Origin: Clostridium ganghwense
GTDB taxonomy: Bacteria > Bacillota > Clostridia > Clostridiales > Clostridiaceae
Length of the DNA: 64,000 nucleotides
Assembly (NCBI RefSeq): GCF_026735165.1
Contig: NZ_JAPQES010000001.1
Coordinates: 372,001 to 436,000 of the forward strand
Direction: 5' to 3'
The number at the start of each line of letters is the position of its first letter. Positions within the stretch are counted from its first letter, which is position 1. Position numbers and translations under genes: made by a program. The notes below the pieces were generated by a model, which was not told where the DNA came from, did no database searches, and was given only the letters and a program-made list of their open reading frames with translations. This document shows positions 53,705 to 61,946 of the stretch, piece after piece.

Positions 53705-54994
53705 TTACACAATCTTCTGCAGCTCTGCCTTCCACTTCAACTTTACAGTCCCCACCTTACCATTTCTATTTTTTGCTATTATGGTTTCTATAGTATCCTT
53801 TTCCTCACTTTCAATATTATAATAGGCATCCCGATACAAAAACATAACCACATCAGCATCCTGCTCCAGACTTCCTGATTCTCTTAAATCTGAAAGCATT
53901 GGTCTGTGATTTAAACGTGCCTCTGGTGCTCTTGAAAGCTGTGATAGTGCAATTACTGTAACCTTTAGCTCCTTTGCCATAAGCTTAAGTGTTCTTGAAA
54001 TCTTAGCTATATCTATAGTTCTGTTTTGTGTTTTTTCCCCGCTATCAATAAGCTGCAGATAGTCAATTATAACCACATCAAGACCTTTCTGTATTTTTAA
54101 CTTTTTACACTCTCTCTTAATGCCATTTATAGTGAAGACTTTATCGTATAGACTAAACTTTGAATCAGTAATTGCACTTGCTGCTTTCATTATTTCTACC
54201 CACTGATCATCATTTAATTTTGATTCCTTTACAAGACTGTATGGAATTTCTGAGTAGTTTGAAAGAGCTCTTTTTAGAATTTGGTCCTTTCCCATTTCCA
54301 AATTGAAAAATGCAGTACTAGCACCACTTTTTAAGACTGCATTAAGAGCTAAATTAAGAGCCATAGTTGTTTTTCCCATAGATGGTCTTGCTGCTAAAAT
54401 AATAAACTCTTCTGAACATAACCCTCCAAGGGCTTTGTCTAAAATCTTATATCCAGTCTTAATACCACTTATTTCTCCACCTTTTATGTATCTTTCCTCC
54501 ATCCTGTCTATAACCCCTATCATAGCTTCAGTAATATCTCCATCATCACAACTGGATACATTTTTCATATTCAGAAATTTATTTTCAAAATAATCCACAA
54601 TTTCCTCACTTTTTTTATCCTCATTTTCAATATCATTCTGTGCTTTGTTTATAACTTTTAGCAGTTCTCGATTTGTAGATTTTTCTTTTATAATCTCAGC
54701 GTAATACTTTATGTTTCCTGATGGAAGAGCACTACCTAAAAGTTGGCTTAGATAAGTCAGTCCTCCAACTTCTTTTAGCGAAGTACCCAATTTTTCTGCT
54801 AAAGCTACCACATCAATCTTTTTACCCTGTTCATAAAGTTTAACCATTGCATGAAAAATAAGCTTATGCCCATCATGGTAAAAATCACTGCTGCTTATTA
54901 TATCCATAACCTCTAGCAATCCATTATTATCAAAAATAATTTCCCCCATTATACTTGTTTCTGCTTCTTTGTTATATATTTTGTTTATATTCAT
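53705..54994 (-). CDS. dnaB: Replicative DNA helicase (DnaB family)
   Basis: Hexameric 5'-3' helicase. 429 residues: N-terminal DnaB domain (about 1-105, KEAETSIMGEIIFDNNGLLE), then the RecA-like core with Walker A ARPSMGKTTMALN, Walker B VVIIDYLQLI, and DLRESGSLEQDADVVMFLYR. The C-terminus is slightly shorter than usual and ends at LKWKAELQKIV. Placement next to a DnaD-like gene and partition genes suggests a plasmid, phage or integrated-element copy, not the main chromosomal helicase, which normally neighbours rplI. Confidence 0.92.
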   Translation of the reverse strand: MNINKIYNKEAETSIMGEIIFDNNGLLEVMDIISSSDFYHDGHKLIFHAMVKLYEQGKKIDVVALAEKLGTSLKEVGGLTYLSQLLGSALPSGNIKYYAEIIKEKSTNRELLKVINKAQNDIENEDKKSEEIVDYFENKFLNMKNVSSCDDGDITEAMIGVIDRMEERYIKGGEISGIKTGYKILDKALGGLCSEEFIILAARPSMGKTTMALNLALNAVLKSGASTAFFNLEMGKDQILKRALSNYSEIPYSLVKESKLNDDQWVEIMKAASAITDSKFSLYDKVFTINGIKRECKKLKIQKGLDVVIIDYLQLIDSGEKTQNRTIDIAKISRTLKLMAKELKVTVIALSQLSRAPEARLNHRPMLSDLRESGSLEQDADVVMFLYRDAYYNIESEEKDTIETIIAKNRNGKVGTVKLKWKAELQKIV

Positions 54995-55006
54995 AATGCC
55001 ATCCCC

Positions 55007-55843
55007 CTATTCAACATACATATAGGCTTCAGCATTAGCCATAGATTCATTTTTATCTTTTTTATTTTTACTATTCCAGTCACGCTGATACGCATTTACA
55101 GCCTGTGCAGAATAAAGACCGAGATTATACCAATTGTTTAATATTGAATTTATATAGCTCAAGGTTCTTGCATTATGATTTACCGCTTCTTTAATTGCTA
55201 AAATTATAGCATCGCACTTAACATCATCTTCCCAGTTCTTTAGCTTCTCATATTCAATGGGAGTAATAGGATGAATATTGTTATTAAAAGTATTTACAAC
55301 CTCTTTAAAATCAACATTTTCTTCAAATGTTTCTTCTGTTTCTTCAACCTCTTCTTCCTTCTCTATTAGGCTTGTATTTTGCTTAAATATTTCTGAATTT
55401 GTATCCTCACTTAAGTTATTTTCAACCTCTTGAATACCTTCAAAAATAATTTCAAGTGGGTAGTTAAGCTCTCTGCATATATCATAAAACTTGAAAACGA
55501 ACTCAGTATTCTTGATTTCTTTTAATTCTTTATTGATACACAAAATAGTATTTTTACTGTTTATAAAGTTGTATTTAATCCAATTCTTTACCATAATTTC
55601 TTTTGTATCTTCACTGTAATATATTTTGCCATAGTCTACAAATCTTTTTATAAGCTTGTCCACAGTTTCTCTGTTATAACCTGTTTCCATCTCTATAATT
55701 CTTTTTGGAAGTTCAAAAATGCCACACTGTGTTGTTTTAGAATTGGTCATAAGATAAGCGTAAAAGAATTTTTCCTCTGGAGTTAAATCTAGAACAAAGC
55801 CATCCTGCCAAAATTTCACCTGTAATTGTCTATATAAAGCCAC
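55007..55843 (-). CDS. DnaD-like replication initiation protein
   Basis: Start set at the GTG with GGAGGAG upstream; the longer frame (55888) has no ribosome site. About 278 residues. N-terminal winged-helix-like domain (FWQDGFVLDLTPEEKFFYAY), acidic linker (EKEEEVEETEETFEENVD), and a C-terminal DnaB_2/DnaD domain (DAIILAIKEAVNHNARTLSY) ending with the family's YIxxILxxW motif (SYINSILNNW). It should bind origin or fork DNA and help load the DnaB helicase encoded 12 bp downstream. Confidence 0.85.
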   Translation of the reverse strand: MALYRQLQVKFWQDGFVLDLTPEEKFFYAYLMTNSKTTQCGIFELPKRIIEMETGYNRETVDKLIKRFVDYGKIYYSEDTKEIMVKNWIKYNFINSKNTILCINKELKEIKNTEFVFKFYDICRELNYPLEIIFEGIQEVENNLSEDTNSEIFKQNTSLIEKEEEVEETEETFEENVDFKEVVNTFNNNIHPITPIEYEKLKNWEDDVKCDAIILAIKEAVNHNARTLSYINSILNNWYNLGLYSAQAVNAYQRDWNSKNKKDKNESMANAEAYMYVE

Positions 55844-56030
55844 ACAAATCTCCTCCTTAAAAATCTTACTTAAAGAGTAAATATGCACTTATGCAGAAAA
55901 ACTACCCCTATTCTTAAAAATTTTTTTCTCTTCTTCTTCTTTTTATTCTTCTTTTCTCTTCTTATTATTCCCCTAGGTGTTTATAAGCCCCTTGGAAGGT
56001 GCTGGATATACAATCCCCTCTTAAAAATCA
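55844..56030. other. Intergenic segment with a 57-bp pyrimidine tract
   Basis: From 55916 to 55972 the plus strand is almost pure C/T (CTCTTCTTCTTC-type), so the minus strand is a purine tract just upstream of the dnaD ribosome site. It may bend or open DNA, or be a product of slippage. No other feature was seen. Confidence 0.4.
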
Positions 56031-56075
56031 AAAAACTTCTTAAGAACTTTAAATCTAAAATTCTTAAGAAGTTTT
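56031..56075 (-). terminator. CTTAAGAA-family inverted repeat, copy 7 (after the Rpn-family gene)
   Basis: Perfect arms AAAAACTTCTTAAGAA and TTCTTAAGAAGTTTTT, 9 bp after the Rpn-family stop; TTTTTTGATTTTT follows on the minus strand. The best-formed terminator of the family. Confidence 0.85.
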
Positions 56076-56083
56076 TAATTCTC

Positions 56084-56929
56084 TTAATGTTTTCCTTTTT
56101 CCAATTCTCTCTTTATTTTTATAACTTTATCTTCTGAAAGTCCTGAAGTTTCCATAACAAACTTTTCTTCCATACCAGCTTCTAATAATTTTTTTGCAAC
56201 TTCTATTGCCTTTTTTATTTCACCTTCTTTCATTCCTTCTTCTCTTCCTTCTTCACGTAACTCTGCTCCAACTCTTGTCATCTTCAAAACCTCCTTTAAC
56301 TTTTTTACATATTCTTTATCTATAAATTTATCTGATATTCCTATCAATGCTCCAATACAAAATAATCTTTTTTCTTCGTCCTTTATTTCTTTTGCTAGCT
56401 CAACTGCTTTAACTGCACTTTCATTTTTATCTGTACTATTATTCATAAGTGGTAAAAATATTAGATTTAGCTTATCTAAATCACTTAACTCAAAATTTTG
56501 CTCTATTTTTTCTTTTATCTTTAAATATATTTTATCACCATTATACTTCTTCATAAATATGTTTTCTACATAATATTTTATAGCACCAATATCTATTTTA
56601 TTTTCAGCATTACTTATATCTGATGAATAAATTACTGCTGTCTTTATCTTTTTATTAGATTTCTTATACAGCCTTGCATCATATAATAAAAACCGCTTTA
56701 AATTTTCATAACTCTTAGTCGTCTGAAACTCTAGATGCAAATATGTATCATCTTCAAGTAAAAATACAAAATCCATCGCTTCCTCACTTACCTCTAATAC
56801 TGGCAATTCAGTTGGAATAACTGCTTTAATTTTAGGGGTATCTACACCATAAAAAGTAAGTGCGGTATCTTTAAATGCTTCTGACATATATTTTAATATT
56901 ATGTCATTATTATGATATGCCACTTCCAT
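56084..56929 (-). CDS. Rpn-family recombination-promoting nuclease / PD-(D/E)XK transposase-like protein
   Basis: 281 residues. N-terminal nuclease-like domain: YHNNDIILKYMSEAFKDTAL, then the acidic/strand motif MDFVFLLEDDTYLHLEFQTT, matching the D-x(n)-E-x-Q active site of the family; a lysine near KKIKTAVIYSS. C-terminal part has the typical EEGREEGMKEGEIKKAIEVA and a helical end. Family members nick DNA and stimulate recA-independent recombination. Two truncated relics of this gene lie at 48479 and 51265, each next to a copy of the inverted repeat found after this gene. No flanking insertion-sequence ends are obvious. Confidence 0.85.
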   Translation of the reverse strand: MEVAYHNNDIILKYMSEAFKDTALTFYGVDTPKIKAVIPTELPVLEVSEEAMDFVFLLEDDTYLHLEFQTTKSYENLKRFLLYDARLYKKSNKKIKTAVIYSSDISNAENKIDIGAIKYYVENIFMKKYNGDKIYLKIKEKIEQNFELSDLDKLNLIFLPLMNNSTDKNESAVKAVELAKEIKDEEKRLFCIGALIGISDKFIDKEYVKKLKEVLKMTRVGAELREEGREEGMKEGEIKKAIEVAKKLLEAGMEEKFVMETSGLSEDKVIKIKRELEKGKH

Positions 56930-57027
56930 ATTTCATTCCTCCATAGGTTAAATTTACTTTCATTAGTATTATTAACCTAAAGAAGTATTTTATACGAACT
57001 TTTGTTCGTTATATTTCTACAAAAATT

Positions 57028-57190
57028 AAAACTTCTTAAGAATTTAAGTTCCTAAATTCTTAAGAAATTTTATTGGTAAATATATAAATTCTTTAAATTC
57101 TTCATCAGTCATATTGTCATAATATGGAACATAAAATTCATTATCATAAGTGTTAGAATAATTCTTATTATTCTTCTGTTGTTACTTCCT
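57028..57190 (-). pseudogene. C-terminal relic ending in the CTTAAGAA repeat (copy 8)
   Basis: A minus-strand open stretch of about 41 codons without a start reads YDNEFYVPYYDNMTDEEFKE then FIYLPIKFLKNLGT and stop. Its last codons run into the repeat (arms AAAACTTCTTAAGAA/TTCTTAAGAAATTTT). A second relic with the same ending (FKEFIYLAIKLLKNLGI) lies at 61386-61480. The family is unknown. The rest of the gap 56930-57271 shows no other feature. Confidence 0.5.
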
Positions 57191-57271
57191 TTTTGATTAT
57201 TAGTTGTATAACTGAAATAATTAGTCTTTTTTCTTTACAAATTAACTGTCTCTAAAATTTTATTTATAAAA

Positions 57272-57784
57272 TTATTTAAAGCAGCTTCCTATACTCAAAA
57301 CTTTTTCTACTTCTGAACGTATATATACTGCTAATTGTTCATTTGTATATCCCTTAAGTAATTTGCTATTATAATTGAAATACTTTTTTATTATTTTAAT
57401 AAGATAATTCCGATCTTTTTCTTTGAGCTCATTTGCCATGCTCTCTCTGTTTAGCTCATCATATAATTTGAATGGATTTAATATCTCCCCATTGCTATTA
57501 TTTATATTGTCTATTTTTTTCTTTACTGAAATAGTTATTTCATATTTTCGTTCATTATTAATTAAATTCAAAGCTTCCTTTAACAATTTTTCAAGTTCTT
57601 TTTCATTATCTTCATTTGATTCATTAATCTTAATATTACCTTCTTTCTTAAGTCTATTATAAACCCTTGTTACTGAAGCTTTATTGTATTTCTTGTTTAG
57701 ACTTTCTCTACTTTCTCCATTTATTAATGCTTTTTCTATTTCTTTTAAAACACCACTTGATCCCATAACCTTAGCACCTCTCAA
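57272..57784 (-). CDS. Probable ParB-like/partition partner protein (HTH)
   Basis: 170 residues; its start overlaps the parA stop by 14 bp. N-terminal region (GVLKEIEKALINGESRESLN, ASVTRVYNRLKKEG) resembles a resolvase-type helix-turn-helix. C-terminal helices include YTNEQLAVYIRSEVEKVL. The likely role is centromere binding with the ATPase of the same operon. It is not a canonical ParB: no ParB nuclease motif is present. Confidence 0.6.
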   Translation of the reverse strand: MRGAKVMGSSGVLKEIEKALINGESRESLNKKYNKASVTRVYNRLKKEGNIKINESNEDNEKELEKLLKEALNLINNERKYEITISVKKKIDNINNSNGEILNPFKLYDELNRESMANELKEKDRNYLIKIIKKYFNYNSKLLKGYTNEQLAVYIRSEVEKVLSIGSCFK

Positions 57785-58622
57785 TTATTTCTTTCACTAG
57801 GTTGTCTATTGTGGAAAATTCTTTTTTATATTTCCCTCTTATAGTATTTTCACTTTCAGAATAGTCACAAATATTTGAAATTGTTGATCTATTATAAATA
57901 ACAGTTTCAAATAACTTAGGAATCTCTCTATTCTTACTTTTTAATTCTAATCCTGCTTTTATACTTGTGTACGGTTTATTATCCCTATACCTATTTATTA
58001 CAATACCTAGTGGTTTAATTGAATAAGTGTCCTCAATTCTCTTTATCTCTCTTGCCTTTTCATTAATTTTTCTTATAACTTGATTTAAACCATAAGTTGA
58101 TAATGTATCTGCAATTACAGGAATAATATAATACTGACTCATATATATTCCACACATTGTTATAGCTCCTAAATTTGGTGGACAATCAACTAGTATATAG
58201 TCATATTGGTTATCTAATATTTCTAATTGTTCTTTTAAAATTTTAATTAAATTATTGTTATAGTTTAGTCCTGAAACTTTATCATAGATATCTATTAAAT
58301 CAATACTTGATGGAAGTAAATCTAAATTACTAATTCCATCTCCAATATTACTTACCCCTTTAATTATTGACTTATTAATATCAAAAGCTGTCGTTCCCTC
58401 TACCTTATCTAGGAACAATTGATGTATAGTTCTGTTATTTTCATTTGCCTTTTTCCATCTTTCTTGACTAATAAGTAATACAGTTGCATTTGTTTGTGGA
58501 TCTAGATCTATAACTAAGACCTTTTTATTATGTTCACATGCTAATACCTCTGCTGTCGTTACCAATAAAGTTGTTTTTCCTACACCGCCTTTAAGATTTA
58601 TAAAACTTATTACTTTTGCCAT
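57771..58622 (-). CDS. parA: ParA/Soj-family partition ATPase
   Basis: 283 residues. Deviant Walker A INLKGGVGKTT, Walker A' VLVIDLDPQTNATV, Walker B YDYILVDCPPNLG. It segregates a replicon with a partner protein. GGAGAG precedes the ATG. A nearly perfect 15-bp palindrome lies 12 bp upstream of the start, in the place of an operator or centromere site. Confidence 0.92.
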   Translation of the reverse strand: MAKVISFINLKGGVGKTTLLVTTAEVLACEHNKKVLVIDLDPQTNATVLLISQERWKKANENNRTIHQLFLDKVEGTTAFDINKSIIKGVSNIGDGISNLDLLPSSIDLIDIYDKVSGLNYNNNLIKILKEQLEILDNQYDYILVDCPPNLGAITMCGIYMSQYYIIPVIADTLSTYGLNQVIRKINEKAREIKRIEDTYSIKPLGIVINRYRDNKPYTSIKAGLELKSKNREIPKLFETVIYNRSTISNICDYSESENTIRGKYKKEFSTIDNLVKEIIERC

Positions 58623-58633
58623 TTTACTCTCCT

Positions 58634-58673
58634 AAAAAGATTGATAATACATTAAAATATTATTAATCTTTTT
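58634..58673. promoter_or_regulatory. Palindrome upstream of parA: possible operator/centromere
   Basis: AAAAAGATTGATAATA and TATTATTAATCTTTTT with one mismatch and an 8-base centre, overlapping the leader of parA. Partition operons usually have such a site for autoregulation; no iterons were seen. Confidence 0.5.
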
Positions 58674-58702
58674 AAATTTATATTCTTAAATTTTGCAAAC
58701 AA

Positions 58703-58746
58703 AAAAAGAAGCATGTATTTTTAATTAATAACGCTTCTTTTTAAAA
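58703..58746 (-). terminator. Terminator upstream of parA
   Basis: AAAAAGAAGC and GCTTCTTTTT arms around a 20-base loop; both strands have T-runs. It ends transcripts from the lipoprotein side. Confidence 0.75.
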
Positions 58747-58868
58747 CTTTATTTTCCCTTTATTTTTAAATTTTTATTTTCTTAAATTGTTCATAAGCAT
58801 CAATGTTTTGAATATCAAATTTATTCTTTTTATCATATTATATAATGAAGTATCAATACTGATTGTTT

Positions 58869-59078
58869 TTATCTCCCTAATTCTTTTTTTATCAACTCTA
58901 TATTCAACTTAATTAAATTCTTAAAATCTTCTTCCGATAAATCATATGTACTTATACAACCTTTTGAACTTTTTTGTTCGTTTATATCAGAAGAATGGTT
59001 AGCTTTATCCCTCAATTCATTATGTTCTTTTTCTGTTATCAAATTCTTTTCTAACAAGCTTGCAAAACCCATTACCAT
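58869..59078 (-). CDS. Small hypothetical protein, 69 residues
   Basis: Follows the lipoprotein gene by 14 bp. The ATG is preceded by GTCCCCCAATT, with no recognisable ribosome site. GFASLLEKNLITEKEHNELR looks like a short SHOCT-like helical repeat, then a polar linker and FKNLIKLNIELIKKELG. It may be a gene end that has lost its beginning. Confidence 0.35.
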   Translation of the reverse strand: MVMGFASLLEKNLITEKEHNELRDKANHSSDINEQKSSKGCISTYDLSEEDFKNLIKLNIELIKKELGR

Positions 59079-59092
59079 AATTGGGGGACAAC

Positions 59093-59920
59093 TTAATATA
59101 GTTTATTATATTCCAAAAGAATATATCTTCCATTTTCTTTTTCTATTAGAGCTTTATAACTCCCAATTTTATCAGCTGAACCTTTATCATTTTTGCTCCA
59201 TTTACTATAAGGCTTATAATTATAAAAATCAAATATATTACCTACATATACATCTACATAAGCTGTCATGGTTTTATCTCCATTATCAACAAGCTTTATA
59301 ACTTGTGAAAATGGATATGTTTCTCCATCAGCAGCTGGCGTATAAAAATATCCATTAGAATATTTTATTCCTACATTCTCTTTTCCTACTCTGCTTGGTA
59401 TTTTATGTTTACTTATATCCAATTTGAAATATTTTTCTATACTCTCAAATACATATTCCTTAGATATCATCGCATTACTATCTTTATATTTAACTCTTTT
59501 AGGATTATTAATATAATTATGATAAAATCCAAATTGCATTAATTCACTATCTGAAATTTTTCCTTTTTGAAATGGTTTTAAATATACTTCAGAAAAATTA
59601 CTGAAAAATATATTAATTTTTTTATGTTCTTCATCTGTAAGAGTAATAATTTTTTCTTTATTTGGGGTACTATTATCTTTTTTATTTTCATTGGTAGATA
59701 CCTGTTGAGGTTTATTTTCTTTATTCTCCTTTTCTACCTTTACATTCTCCTTATTAGAATTTGTATCCTTTAAACCTTCACTCTGTGAATTATTCTTTAA
59801 TTCACTCTTTTGTTTGTTAGAAGTTGCTGTGTTTTGTTTTAAATTGCTGCACCCAATAGATGACACACTTATTAGCAAACAAAACATTAAAATACACATT
59901 CTATTATTTATTGTTTTCAC
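59093..59920 (-). CDS. Lipoprotein of unknown function
   Basis: Start placed at the GTG with AAGGAGATGAACCT before it, giving about 275 residues; the longer frame overlaps the next gene and adds a non-signal extension. Signal peptide MKTINNRMCILMFCLLISVS then SIGC lipobox. A Lys/Asn/Glu-rich linker (about 27-85) tethers a folded domain with FYTPAADGETYPFSQVIKLV and a late YKPYSKWSKNDKG. No family recognised. Same orientation as the unknown 427-residue gene just upstream, 43 bp away. Confidence 0.6.
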   Translation of the reverse strand: MKTINNRMCILMFCLLISVSSIGCSNLKQNTATSNKQKSELKNNSQSEGLKDTNSNKENVKVEKENKENKPQQVSTNENKKDNSTPNKEKIITLTDEEHKKINIFFSNFSEVYLKPFQKGKISDSELMQFGFYHNYINNPKRVKYKDSNAMISKEYVFESIEKYFKLDISKHKIPSRVGKENVGIKYSNGYFYTPAADGETYPFSQVIKLVDNGDKTMTAYVDVYVGNIFDFYNYKPYSKWSKNDKGSADKIGSYKALIEKENGRYILLEYNKLY

Positions 59921-59963
59921 AGGTTCATCTCCTTTATTATTTTCTACTAATATTCTAAAAACT

Positions 59964-61247
59964 TTATCCATTAATCCAGCAATTTATAAAATTCCAATCT
60001 TTTACAGAACCATCTTCATTTAATATTCCTAAATAAGTTCCATCCCCTTTTCCTACTTGCCAAATAGCCTGTATACTATTATGCTTTTCAGTTATACCAG
60101 CATTTCTAATATATTTAAAGAAATTCTCTTTACCTATACCATAATTTTCACTCACATATGCAACAAGATATATATCAGTAATATTTGCTCCAAATACATG
60201 GATAGGATTAGAAATAATATGATTTCTAATTATTTGTTTCCATTTATCTCTTTCACTATTTAATATTTTAAACTTTATTTCTTTAATATTATATCCCTTA
60301 TAACTTCTTAGTTCCCATTGTTTAAACTTTGCTTCATCTCCATGAACTTCAACTAATTTTTCAAGTAAATTTTTCAAATTACATACAGTAGGAATTACTT
60401 TTGAATGAATACTTTTACCCTTTAAGTTATCTGGCAATGTAAATCTTTCTAATTCATTAGGTTTTATATCAATAGTTGTATTTTTATTTATTTTAAATTT
60501 TTCTTCTATGTCTAACGCTTCATTATATTTCTCTCTAATATCTTTAAAAAAGTTTACTGTTTTACCATCCTCAAATACTATATCTAGCCAATATCCTACT
60601 TGCCAAAAATACATATCTAGTAACTTCATAATTGGATACTCTAATCCATCACATCTAGTTTTTTCTTGGAATCTATCAAAATCTTCTTTAAACACATTAT
60701 AAAATTTAACTAACTTATAAAAAGAATTTTTATTAAATGTACATTGCTCAATCCCATGGAATTTTAATCCTTTTACAAAATACTGATCATATGCAGGTGA
60801 ACATCCATAAGTTCCAAGAAGTATTTTTGTAACTAAAGTATCTGTTATATTTATTTTTTTCAAAACTCCGTTAACTATATTTATATTATCTTCATATGCT
60901 GAAACTATTTCTTTTTTTAAACTAAATAGTAATTCAACATACTCATTTAAACTATACTTATCTTCTATATTCCAGTTCCACAATTTGCTATATTTTTCTT
61001 TTAATAAAATATCTAATGCATATCTATGTACTTTATAGTCTTTTTGAAGCAAAAAAGATGAGCCTCTATACATCCCCCATGATGCTAAATAGAAAGCAAG
61101 ATTCAACATTGCATGATCTTTTTGTTCTTCTGAAATAATAGTTCTATGGGTTCTAAAAAATTTATAGCAATGCTCCCATGATTTATAGCGATGATGTTTT
61201 TCTTTATGTAAAGCTGAATAATATTGATTTAGAATTTCGTAAATCAT
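59964..61247 (-). CDS. Unknown 427-residue protein
   Basis: GGGGGGAG precedes the ATG. No membrane segment. N-terminal block (about 1-230) includes KHHRYKSWEHCYKFFRTHRT, NLAFYLASWGMYRGSSFLLQ and KLLDMYFWQVGYWLDIVFED, a pattern I have seen only in uncharacterised proteins. A second block (about 270-427) includes RFTLPDNLKGKSIHSKVI and GANITDIYLVAYVSENYGIG. Possibly two domains. It lies inside a cluster of partition, helicase and lipoprotein genes; an element-encoded defence or maintenance role is conceivable but unproven. Confidence 0.55.
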   Translation of the reverse strand: MIYEILNQYYSALHKEKHHRYKSWEHCYKFFRTHRTIISEEQKDHAMLNLAFYLASWGMYRGSSFLLQKDYKVHRYALDILLKEKYSKLWNWNIEDKYSLNEYVELLFSLKKEIVSAYEDNINIVNGVLKKINITDTLVTKILLGTYGCSPAYDQYFVKGLKFHGIEQCTFNKNSFYKLVKFYNVFKEDFDRFQEKTRCDGLEYPIMKLLDMYFWQVGYWLDIVFEDGKTVNFFKDIREKYNEALDIEEKFKINKNTTIDIKPNELERFTLPDNLKGKSIHSKVIPTVCNLKNLLEKLVEVHGDEAKFKQWELRSYKGYNIKEIKFKILNSERDKWKQIIRNHIISNPIHVFGANITDIYLVAYVSENYGIGKENFFKYIRNAGITEKHNSIQAIWQVGKGDGTYLGILNEDGSVKDWNFINCWING

Positions 61248-61385
61248 TTAAACTCTCCCCCCAATTTTTGACTACCCTATTAATAATCAATTATTCAATT
61301 ATAATTTTACAATTAATTTATTTTAAAAACCAGTAAATATATCCAAATAAACATGATATGCTCAAAATTTTAAATAAAAACCAAC

Positions 61386-61485
61386 AAAACTTCCCAAGAA
61401 CTTAAATTCCTAAATTCTTAAGAAGTTTTATTGCTAAATATATAAATTCTTTAAATCTCTCTTTGCTTATATTTACAATATACTA
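61386..61485 (-). pseudogene. Relic ending in the CTTAAGAA repeat (copy 9)
   Basis: Repeat arms AAAACTTCCCAAGAA and TTCTTAAGAAGTTTT at 61386-61429. The adjacent minus-strand codons (NISKERFKEFIYLAIKLLKN) are in frame with those of the relic at 57028. The same nucleotides, in another frame, form the last codons of rluF. A stop codon lies about 22 codons upstream, so only an end remains. Confidence 0.5.
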
Positions 61486-61526
61486 ATACAATCTAGGTAT
61501 TTAGCTGATATCAAGAATATGTGTTG

Positions 61527-61946
61527 CTATAACTTATGCTTTATTTTTAATTCAGTTTCTTCTATAGCTTTTTTTCGTAGTCTAACGCCTACAGCAAATT
61601 CAATTATCTTTTGTATCATTTCACTTTTGGTATCTTTTTTTAATAGATGAATACCCAGCTGTTCTGCAATTTTAATTAAATCACACTTTTTCAACTTCAA
61701 TTTATTAAGTAATTGATCTGCTTCTTCTCTAGAATTAAGCCCTAATAACTTATTTGAAACTTCTTTCATTTTTTCATTATTTTCAGTAGCTTCTATTGAT
61801 ATTTTATTATTCTTATTTTTAATCTCTTTATATACTAATTTACCTTTTCCCTTTAAAATATTTCTATATTGATCATCAGTTAAGTGTTCCATAATATTAG
61901 ATATAAATTTTAAACACTCCGCTGTATTCATTCTAAAATTACTCAT
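61527..61946 (-). CDS. Partner protein of the second ParA
   Basis: 139 residues; start overlaps the parA2 stop by 8 bp. The C-terminal half has a SAP/Rho-N-like segment, LIKIAEQLGIHLLKKDTKSE then MIQKIIEF, which often binds nucleic acid. The N-terminal NTAECLKFISNIMEHLTDDQ is helical. The likely role is DNA adaptor for ParA2. No similarity to the 170-residue partner of the first ParA is obvious, apart from size and position. Confidence 0.6.
   Translation of the reverse strand: MSNFRMNTAECLKFISNIMEHLTDDQYRNILKGKGKLVYKEIKNKNNKISIEATENNEKMKEVSNKLLGLNSREEADQLLNKLKLKKCDLIKIAEQLGIHLLKKDTKSEMIQKIIEFAVGVRLRKKAIEETELKIKHKL

Noticed and set aside
53616-53878. Plus-strand frames at the 3' end of dnaB
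   Set aside because: Antisense to conserved dnaB codons. The 53411-53704 intergenic stretch shows no convincing gene or hairpin.
56084-56929. Complete insertion sequence around the Rpn-family gene
   Set aside because: No terminal inverted repeats or target duplications could be found at both sides; only the 3' hairpin recurs.
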